A stretch of 64,000 bases of DNA from Microglena sp. YARC (Eukaryota; Chlorophyta; Chlorophyceae; Chlamydomonadales; Chlamydomonadaceae), in NCBI GenBank assembly GCA_022414725.1, contig CM039466.1:31800319-31864318 (forward strand), read 5' to 3'. The stretch's first letter is position 1, and each line of letters opens with the position of its first letter. Below the pieces are notes generated by a model. It did no database searches and was not told the DNA's origin. It saw nothing but the letters and a program-made list of their open reading frames with translations. The position numbers were made by a program, and so were the translations under genes. This document shows, one piece after another, positions 25,501-37,600 of this stretch.

Positions 25501-28500
25501 TTTTAGTTGATTCCTCTCTATTTTCCTCCCAAAACAGGATCCTTATCCCGATTTGGGTCGATTTGGGTCATTTTAAGTCAATTTCAGTAAAAAAAAACTT
25601 TTTTTATTTGTAGGTTGCTTATTCCGGCAATTTGGGCCAAAACGGGGTCTCGTATTCCTATCGGAATGTATTCCAGAAAAAAATCCCTGCTTTCAACCTG
25701 AGGATCGGTGGCGCAGTGTTGATAAGACTGTCGTCTGCTGAGTGAGCCAGTACACCATGGGCAACAGACGTCTTAGGGAAGGTCTTATTCAACGGCAGCG
25801 CCTCTTGAACCACTACTGAAATTTTTAGGTGGCTGTGCCCTGTATCTGCACTGTTCTGCTTTCGCATTGTATTTTTTCACTGTGCTTTTAACCTGAGGAC
25901 CCTTGGTGCAGTGTTGATAAGACTGTCGTCTGCTGAGTGAGCCAGTACACCATGGGCAACAGACGTCTTAGGGAAGGTCTTATTCAACGGCAGCGCCTCT
26001 TGAACCACTACTGAAATTTTTAGGTGGCTGTGCCCTGTATCTGCACTGTCCTGCTTTCGCATTGTATTTTTTCACTGTGCTTTTAACCTGAGGACCCTTG
26101 GTGCAGTGTTAATAAGAGTGTCGTCTGCTGAGTGAGCCAGTACACCATGGGCAGCAGACAATTAGAAAAGGTCTTATTCAACGGCAGCACCTCTGGAACC
26201 ACTCATCTTTGTTAGGCTCATGTTGCACTGCAATTTTTTTATTATTAGTAGTATTGTGTGAGATATGTGCATTCTAGTGATGCACCTAATATCGCCCAAA
26301 AACCCGGTTTGACGGGTTTTTCGTTGTGTAATATACCGTGCGCCACGATTTGACGGGTGCTCCCGTCAAATTAAACCGTTCAATTTTGAGAACAGTACGG
26401 TAGTATAAGTATTAGCACTATCTCCAAAAGTGCCCAATTATGGGGCTTATGGGGCTTTGGGGACAGATGGTTTAGACCTGTAAACTCCAGTCCAGTGGGG
26501 GAATATATATGCTACAAAGTTACTTGACCACATCAGTTCCTCATATGAATAATCAGATTTGGGTTTGCTCAGAGTAAGGGAACGAGATCAAGTTTTGGAT
26601 TTATCTTGTATTATGGAGTTCCCTAATTTTGGACAGATTTTGCACGAATGTGGGAGAGAGCCTGCCGCAGTCGAAAACGTTTTTTTGTAAACATGAATTA
26701 GGTATGCCTGTTTTTCACATCTTCCCTTTCAAGCCGTTGTCGTAGGAGGTTATGGAAGGTACTGTACAGGTCGTACAGGCAGTACACAGCCCATATCACT
26801 TATTATTTGCACGTTTTGGGCCGTTTTAAAAGTCCCTCATTATGTTCTCATCTAAACAGCCTCAATTGCATCATTCTGGGTTTCAGTTTGTAAAGCATAG
26901 GGAGCTCACACCTCAACACTCACACCCAACACCTCACACCTCACTCCCACCACTTCCTTTCACCCAACACCCAACACTGCACACCTCACTCCCACCATTT
27001 CCTTTCGCCCAACACCTTTCAGCCTTCCCATGGTCAGCCGAGTAGGGCATTGTCACTAATGGTGACAACCCTAAACCCGAAACCCTTAACCCTGCCTGCC
27101 TTTCAGCCTGCCCACGGTCAGCCGAGTAGGGCATTGCCACTAATGGTGACAACCTTAAACCCTAAACCCTAAACCCTAAACCCTAAACCCTAAACCCTAA
27201 ACCCTAAACCCTAAACCCTGCCCTTCAGCCTGCCCACGGTCAGCAGAGGGGGTCATAGTCACAAATGGTGACAACCCTAAACCCTAAACCCTGCCCTTCA
27301 GCCTGCCCACGGTCAGCAGAGTGGGTCATTGTCACAAATAGTGACAACCCTAAACCCTTAACTCTAAACCCTGCCTGCCTTTAAGCCTGCCCACGGTTAG
27401 CCGAGTTGGTCATTGTCACAAATGGTGACAATGCGTATGATCGCAAGTCTCACCTCGCACCTCACCCCCACCATTTGCTTTCACCCAACACCCAACACCT
27501 CACACCTCACTCCCACCATTTCCTTTCAGCCTGCCCACGGTCGGCAGAGTGGGTCATTGTCACAAATAGTGACAACCCTAAACCCTTAACTCTAAACCCT
27601 GCCTGCCTTTAAGCCTGCCCACGGTTAGCCGAGTTGGTCATTGTCACAAATGGTGACTGTGCGTATGTTCGCAAGTCTCACCTCACACCTCCCCCTTACC
27701 ATTTGCTTTCACCCAACACCCAACACCTCACACCTCACTCCCACCATTTCCTTTCAGCCTGCCCACGGTCGGCAGAGTGGGTCATTGTCACAAATGGTGA
27801 CAACCCTAAACCCTAAACCCTAAACCCTAAACCCTTCCTTTCAGCCTGCCCACGGTCAGCAGAGTGGGTCATTGTCACGAATGGCGACAACGCTTATGAT
27901 CTCAAGTTCCTTGCGGAGATGGCGACAGTGCCAGATGCAGCTGATGTGGTGGCCTTCGATTTCTACAGCAGATACCAACGCCCTACAGGTGGGTACTTAG
28001 TGGTTGAATATTAATTAAAGCATATGGATGCATATGGTAATATGTGTTTGGGGTTCAATTCATCACTGCTTTTTCTTTTCAGCCCTTCCTATCACGGTTG
28101 GGCAAGTCCCTTTAGCCTATTTGATCTAACCCTGGACTGTAACATAATTACGTATGGCAATATAAATTACAGTGCCAGATGCAGCTGATGCTGTGGCCTT
28201 TGATTTCTACAGCAGATACCAACACCCTACAGGTAGGTAGTGGTTGGGTATGAATTCAAGCGTATGGATGCTTGTGATGATATAAATGACTGTGCCAGAT
28301 GCAGCTGATGCTGTGGCCTTTGATTTCTACAGCAGATACCAGCGCCCTACAGGTAGGTAGTGGTTGGGTATGAATTCAAGCGTATGGATGCTTGTGGTGA
28401 TATAAATGACTGTGCCAGATGCAGCTGATGCTGTGGCCTTTGATTTCTACAGCAGATACCAACGCCCTACAGGTAGGTAGTGGTTGGGTATGAATTCAAG

Positions 28501-31500
28501 CGTATGGATGCTTGTGGTGATATAAATGACTGTGCCAGATGCAGCTGATGCTGTGGCCTTTGATTTCTACAGCAGATACCAGCGCCCTACAGGTAGGTAG
28601 TGGTTGGGTATGAATTCAAGCGTATGGATGCTTGTGGTGATATAAATGACTGTGCCAGATGCAGCTGATGCTGTGGCCTTTGATTTCTACAGCAGATATC
28701 AACGCCCTACAAGCGGGTAGTGGTCAAATATAGCTATATAAATGCGAGCATGTGGTGATATAAATGACTGTGCCAGATGCAGCTGATGTGGTGGCCTTTG
28801 ATTTCTACTCTAGATACCAACGCCCTACAGGTGGGTAGTGGTCGAATATAATTATATAATAAATCTTCAATACATATATAATAAATAATTTATATACTAT
28901 AATAAACATAATATAACAACCATATAATATATATATAAATAATTTTAACATTTAATAAATATATAGTATAATAATAATACAAATGCAAGCATGTGGTGAT
29001 ATGAATGACTGTGACAGATTTAGCTTATGTGGTGGCCTTTGATTTCTACTCTAGGTACCAACGCCCCACAGGTGGATAGTGGTTAAGTATTCAATATATA
29101 AATGCGACCATGTGGTGATATAAATGACTGTGCCAGATTCAGCTGATGTGGGGCCTTTGATTTCTACAATAGACACCAACGCCCTACAGGTGGGTAGTGG
29201 TCGAATATAATAATATAATCAATACCGGTAGTATATAATGATATAAATGGGAGCATGCGGTGGTATAAATGCCTGTGGCAGATTTAGCTTATGTGGTGGC
29301 CTTTGATTTCTACTCTAGATACCAATGCCCTACAGGTGGGTAGTGGTTGAGTATGAATTAAAGCATATGGTACAGCGTAAGCCACTAACCTTGAACCAGG
29401 GCAAATTGCAATGCCGAGTGCTCTTATCTTTGCCCTTCCCCCTTCTCCTGCAGCCAACCCTTGCAATTGTCTTGCTGCTGAGCCTGGTATGCCTAACTGC
29501 AAGCACAATGAAATGCTCTCAAGGCGTAAGCCACTAAATTCAAACCAGGGCAAACGGCAAAGCCAAGTACTCTTATCCTTTCCCACTCCCCCTTCTCCTG
29601 TAGCCAACCCTTGCGATCGTCTGGCTTTTGAACCTGGTCTGCCTAACTGCTAGTACAAGGGAATGCTCCAAAGGCGAAATCCATTACACTGTGACCAGGG
29701 CAAATGGCAAAGCCAAGTACACTAAACCTTGTCCTGCAAAATCTGTGACTGAAATGCCAAGTACAGTACACCAATCCACCTGTTTCCCTTCTCTCTTGTA
29801 GCTAACCCTTGCGATCGACTTTCTGCTGGCCCTGGACTAAGTAGAAGCTGCCATGTGCTGTTAAGCACAAAATCTATGATTGAAATGCCAAGTACAATAC
29901 GCCAGTACTCATATTTCCCTTCTCTCTTGTAGCCAACCCTTACGATCGTCTGGCTACTGGCCCTGGGCTGCCTAACTGCAAGCGCAAGGGAATGCTCAGC
30001 AGGCGTAAGCCATTAACTAGACCAGGGCAATAGGCAAAGCCAAGTACACTTAACCTTGTCCTGCGAAATCTGTGACTGAAATGCCAAGTACAATCCACCA
30101 ATCCACCTCTTTCCCTTCTCTCCTGTAGCCAACCCTTGCGATTGTCTGGCTACTGATCCTGGGCTCAGTAGAAGCTGCCATGTGTAACCAAGCACACAAT
30201 CTTTGATTGAATGCCAATTACAATACTCTAATCCACCTCTTTCCCTTCTCTCCTGTAGCCAACCCTTGCGATCGTCTGGCTGCTGAGCCTGGGCTCAGTA
30301 GAAGCTGCCATGTGTAACCAAGCACACAATCTTTGATTGAATGCCAATTACAATACACCAATCCACCTCTTTCCCTTCTCTCCTGTAGCCAACCCTTGCG
30401 ATCGTCTGGCTGCTGAGCCTGGGCTCAGTAGAAGCTGCCATGTGTAACCAAGCACACAATCTTTGATTGAATGCCAATAACAATACTCCAATCCACCTCT
30501 TTCCCTTCTCTCCTGTAGCCAACCCTTGCGATCGTCTGACTACTGAGCCTGGGCTGCCTAGCTGCAAGCGCAATGAAATGCTCCCAAGGCATAAGCCACT
30601 GAACTCGAACCAGGACAAACGGCAAAGCCAAGTACTCTTATCCTTTCCCACTCCCCCTTCTTTCCTGTAGCTGACACTTGCGATCGTCTGGCTGCTGAGT
30701 CTGGGCTGCCTAACTGCAAGCGCGATGAAATGCTCCCAAGGCATAAGCCACTGAACTAGAACCAGGACAGATTGTAAAGCCGTGCAATCTTATCCTTTCC
30801 CACTCCCCCTTCTTTCCTGTAGCTGACCCTTGTGATTGTCTGGCTGCTGAGCCTGGTCTGCCTAACTGCAAGCGCAGTGAAATGCTCCCAAGGCATAAGC
30901 CACTACCTCGAACCAGACAGATTGTAAAAGCCATGCACTCTTATCCTTTCCCACTCCCCCTTCTTTCCTGTAGCTGACCCTTGCGATCGTCTGGCTTCTG
31001 AATCTGGGCTGCCTAACTGCAAGCGCCATGAAATGCTCACAAGGTGTACGCCATTAAACTTGAACCAGGACACATTGCAATGCCATGTCCTTGTATCTTT
31101 ACCCCCACCCCACCCTACCCCACCCCACTCCACCCCAACCACCGCACCCCAACCAGAACCCCCAACCCCCACTCCTACCAGTGCGCTCCTCACTCCAACA
31201 CACACCCCCAACAGAAATATAAATCGCATCAGAAACATAAATGCCAACACAAACACAAAACCCACCTGCCCACCCCTCCTAGCCCCTGGCCTTCTTCTCC
31301 TGTAGCCAACCCTTGCGATCGTCTGGCTGCTGAGCCTGGTATGCCTAACTGCAAGCACAATGGAATGAGCTTCTGCCAGACCGACTTGGCAGCGAATGCG
31401 ATGCGCTTGAAGAAAATGATTACGGAGGACCGTCGCTTTGGGCCGTTAGACAAGGAGGGGGCAGCTCTGCAATGATGGCATGATGGCTAGCTTGACTTCG

Positions 31501-31654
31501 AGACGAAGGGTGGAATGTGAGTGTTATGCTGTGCATGTGTAGGGGGGGGGGAGTGGGGGGGGGCGTGCATGTGGGTGGTAGGTGTGCGTGGGAATGTGAG
31601 GGGTTCTGCTGTGCTGTCTGTGCTGTGCTGTACTGTGCAATGTGTGTGTGTGTG

Positions 31655-31694
<40 letters not shown>

Positions 31695-34600
31695 CTGTGC
31701 GTGGCCTTAAACAAGGAGGGTGGTAGCTTTGCCAATGATGGCATGGTGGCTAGCTTGCTTCGAGACGAAGGGTGGAATGTGAGTGGTTATGATGTGCATG
31801 TGTAGGGGGGGGGGGGGAGTGGGGGGGTGCGTGCCTGTGGATGGGTAGGTGGGCCGTGGGAATGATGGTTATGCTGTGCTGTGCTGTGCTGTGTCATGTG
31901 TATAGGGGTGGGGAGTGGTGGGGTGCATGTGGGTGGGTAGGTGGGCGTGGGAATGTGAGTGGTTATGCTGTGCTGTGCATGTGTAGGGGTGGGGGAGTGG
32001 GGCTGCCCGTGGGCCTTTAGACTAGGAAGGTGGTAGCTCTTGCCAATGATGGCATGATGGCTAACTTGCTTTGAGAGTCGAAGGTGGAATGTTGAGTGGT
32101 TATGCTGTCCTGTGTAGGGGTGGGGGAGTGGGGTGGTGCGTGCTGTGGTGGGTAGGTGGGCGTTGGGAATGTGAGTGGTTATGCTGTGCTTGTGTAGGGG
32201 TGGGGAGTGGGGTGGTGCGCGCATTGTGGGTGGGTAGGTGGGTGGGGGATGTGGGGTGTGTGTGGTGGTGAGTGGGTGGTGGTGGTTGTTGGTGGGTGAG
32301 ATGAGTGGGGGTACGGGACGTGGTTGTTTGTGCGTTCAAGGTAGGTGGGTAGGTGGGCGTGGAATGTGATTGGTTATCTGTGCTGTGCATGTGTAGGGGT
32401 GGAAAAGTGGGTTGCTGCGTGCTGCAATGGGTGGGTAGGTGGGCGGGGGAATGTGAGGTGTGTGTGGTGTGATGGCAAGTGGTGGTGATTGCGGGGGGGT
32501 CGGGGGCTACATTTGCTCTGAATTGTTTACACGTGTATACATATATACCACGCAGATGGCAAGATGTGCTTGGCCAATCACCGCACCAACCCACAGCACT
32601 GCACCATCAAGCGCACTAGAGTGTGGGCTGGGGCCATGTCATTCAAGCTAGATATGAAAAACCATTCACTGACTCTTTGCTTTTTGTCCCCTAGGACTTT
32701 CGTCTTGTGCGATTTAAGGAGATTAAGCAGAATGTTAAGTTGAGTTATATCGGGTCGGTAAAAACACATGTTACCATGTATTTGGCGGGAAGTGTTTGAT
32801 CAGTCACAGCCCATACCCGCAGCACTGCGCCATTAAGGGCACTAGCGTGTGGGACGGGGGCGGGATGCTCCACTACACTCCACCAACTCCAACTCCACCA
32901 CCTCTTCCTACCCTTCACCACCACCTTCACCACCACCGTTCTCCACCCACCACCACTCCCGACTGCACACCACACACCACCTCCCACCACCACCACCAGA
33001 CACCATCCACACCACACCACCACCACATCTTCACCATCCCCACAGACCACCAAACCACCCAAAACGGACCACCCACCACACCACCATCTTCACCCATTTT
33101 TTCCCCCCCCACCCAACCCCACCAACTCACCGACCACTTCACCACCACACCACTCATCCTCACCAGGGGTTTAGTAGATCCCCACACCCACCACACCCAC
33201 CACCATCTTCACTCATCCCCGACATCATCACCACCACCACCACACCACCATCTTTCACACTTCCCCGACCCACACGCACCATCACACCACCACCAACCAC
33301 CACCACACCATCTTACACCACATCCCTTGACACCACTCACACCACCACGCACCACATCTCCACCATCTCCACCACCACCACCATACGAACCATCTTCACA
33401 CCATCTCACCACTGCACCACCACCACCACCACACCATCTTCACCATCCCCGACACCCAACCACCACCCACCACCTTCACCATCACCATCCAACCGATCTT
33501 CCACAACCACCACAACCACCACACACCACATCCACCATCCCGACACCACCAACACACCACCACACCCACATGCACGACATCTTCACCAGCCCCCAACACC
33601 ATCTTCACCACCGACCACCATCTTCACCATCTCCACCGACGGGACCACGTCGAACACCTAACCACCACGTCTTCACCACGCCCGACACCACACCACCACC
33701 ACAAACCTCACCCCACCATCTTACCACCCCTTCACCTCCCACCACCACCACCAACCACCACCACCACCACTTACAGCATCCCCCGACTGCACCACCACCA
33801 CCACCACCACCATCTTCACCATCCCCGACACCACAACACCACCAACACCATTTCACCACCCTAAACAACCAACCACCCCCCCACCAATCCAACCATACCG
33901 ACCAACCACCACCACCACCACCCACCACCACCATCCACCACACCACCCCACCACCCATCTCACCATCACCTGACAACTGCACCCACACCAACCACCACCA
34001 CTCACCATCCCCGACACCACCACCCACCACCAACCACACCACCATCTTCACACACACCACCATCTTCACCATCCCCGACACCACCAACCACCACCACCAA
34101 TCCACCAATTCTCAGACAACCACCACCACCACCACCACCACCATCTCACATCCCTTCACCAACCCCACTGCACCACCATCAACCAACCATGCTTCCACCA
34201 CCATCCCCCACCAACCACCAAACACCCACCAAACATCTTCATCCCCAACCACCACCAACCACCACACACCACCACAACCACCATCTTCACACATCCCATC
34301 ACACCAGACACCACCATCTCACCACTCACCCACCACACCACAACACCAACCATCCATCCCACACATCCCAGATCTTGCACCACCACCACCACCACCACCA
34401 CCCACCACTTCACCATCCCCGACACACCACCACCACCACCACCACCACCACCATCTTCACCATTTCCCACCAGCCACCCACACACACCACCACCATCTTT
34501 TCCACCACCACCATCTTCACCATCCACCACCACCACCCACCATACGCAAGCCTGGCGCCACGACAGCCAGCGCACCACCACTCCCACCACAGGGCATCTC

Positions 34601-37600
34601 TTTCCACCACTATGGCACACCATCTCCACCACCACCACCGATGACGACACGTATTTTCATCCACCCGTGACCATCTTCAGCCACATTCTGCCACCACCAT
34701 CACCATCCACCACGGTCTACCTTCACTAATACATCCCTGTATTTGACGACACCACCACCTTACCACCACCACCACGCGCATCTTTACATCCCCACTGCAC
34801 CACCACCACCACGTTGCACATCACCGACACCACCGATACTACACCACCCACCACCACCACCATCTTCACCAATCCTCTCTCACCGACCGACCACCACGCA
34901 CCACGGCCGTACAAGAGTACCGAAGATCTCACCAGAGTGGTGGGGATGGTGGGTTCGGGGATGTGAAGCATGGTGGTGGTGGTGGTGGTGTTTGGGATGG
35001 GTGAAGATGGTTGGTTGGGTGGTGCGAGGCACCGTGTACCACCACCCACCAACATCCCCCACCACCTCACATTCTCTTCACCATCTTCTCCCACACCGCC
35101 ACACCACCACCACACCAACCATCCACCATAGCACTCCACCACACCACCATCTTTCACCATCCCGACAGCCCCACCACCACCTATACAAACACCACCACCA
35201 TCTTCACCATCCGCCATAACCCCATCTTCCCACCCCGACACCCCACCACCACCATCTCTATTCACCATCCCAACCCGCACCACCACACCACCCACCACCC
35301 TTCCACCATCCCAAACACCAAACACCACAACCACCCACCACCATCTTCACCATCACCACCACCACCACCATCTTCACACCACCAACACCACACCACACCG
35401 TCACCATCTTACCATCCCGACACCACCACCACCAACACCCACCACCAAATCCCAAACCACCACCACCACCATCTTTCACCATCCCCAAACACCAACACCA
35501 CACCACCACCACCATCTTCACCATCCCCACCACCCACCACCACCACCACCCAACACCACCCACCACCACCACCACCACCCACCAACCATCTTCACCATCC
35601 CCGACACCACCACCACCACCACCACCACCACCATCTTCACCATCCCCGACACCACCACCACCACCACCACCACCACCATCTCACCATTTCCCCAGACACC
35701 ACCACCACCACCACCACCATCTTCACCATCCCCACCACCACCACCACCACACCACCCACCATATCCCATCCCCGACACCCCCCACCACCACCACCACCAC
35801 CACACCGTACCATCCCGACGACACCACACCACCACCACTTCCCATCCCCGACACCACCACCATCTTCACCATCCCCGAACCACCCCCACCACCATCTTCA
35901 CCCACCGCCACCACCACCATCCAGCCATCTTCACCATCACCGACCACCACCACCACCACCACCATCTTCACCATCCCCCCCGGAACCACCCCCAACCACC
36001 ACCACCCACAACCATCTCACCATCCGCCATCCCCCACACACCACACCACCACCACACCATCTTCACCGGGGATTCACCATGACACACCCCACCACCACCA
36101 CCACCATCTTCATCTTCATCCCGGACACCACCCTCACCACCACCATCTTCAACTACACCACCAACCACCACACCACCATCTTCACCATCCACCACCACCC
36201 ACCACGACCACCCACCACCACCACCTCAACCATCCCCACACCACCACCCCACCACCAGACACTTTTCACCATCATCTTCACCATCCTCCCACCACCACCA
36301 CCACCACCCACCACACCCACCACGCCCACCACCACCCACCACCCATCTCTTCACATCAACACCACCACACCACCACCGAGCAACACCACCACCCACCATC
36401 TTTTTTCCATCCCAAACACCACCACCCACACCATCTTCACCACCACACCACCACCACCACCACACCACCACCACACCACCACCATCCAACCATGATTTCA
36501 CCATCCCGGACCACCACCACCACCACCATCTTCACCATAACCCCGACACCACACACCCACCACCACCACATCCTTCACATACCCGCAACACCACCACCAC
36601 ACCACCACCACCACCATCTTCCACCATCCCTGACACCACACCACCACCACCACCATCCCACCACCAATTCACCACCACCCGACACCACCACCACCACCAC
36701 CACCACCACACCCATCTTCACCATCCCCGACACCACCACCACCACAACCACCACCACCATCTTTCACCATCCCGCCACCACCAACACACACCACCACCAC
36801 CCACCACCATCTTCACATCCCCGACACACCACCCACCACCACACACCCACCACTTCACATCCCCCCAACCACCACCCCACCACCACCACCATTTCACCAT
36901 ACCACCACCACCACACCATACCACCAACCATCCCATCCCCCACGACACCAACACCAACGACCACCACCACCACCATCTTCACCATCCCAAACACCATCAC
37001 CACCACCACCCACCACCATCTTCACCATCCCGGACAACTCGCCGTCCACCACCGACCAGACCACCACACCATCTTCACCCCATATCGTCCCCACCACTGG
37101 TGCCAACCACCACCACCGCACCATATTCACCATCTTCCTCAGACACGGAGCTCACCACCACCACCACCCACACCATAGTTCACCATCCCCCGACACCACC
37201 ACACCACCACCACTTCACCATCCCACCGCCACCACCACCACTCCACCACCACCGTAATCCTTCACCACCCCCCCCCACCACCACCACCACCACCATCCTC
37301 ACCATCTTCCCCGACACCACCACCACCACCACCATCTTTCACCATCCCCTACCACCATCTTTCACCACCACCCGACACCCACCACACCACCATCTTTCAC
37401 CATCCCCGACACCCACGCTTGGCCAGTTCCCGTACCACCCACCATCTTTCACCATCTCATAGACACACCAACCAGGTGCCACCACCACCACCACATCTTC
37501 CACCATCTTCACCCTCCAGGACGCCACCACCGACCACCGACCACCACCATATAACCACTCACCACCACCACCAACCACACCGACCCCACCATCTTCACAA

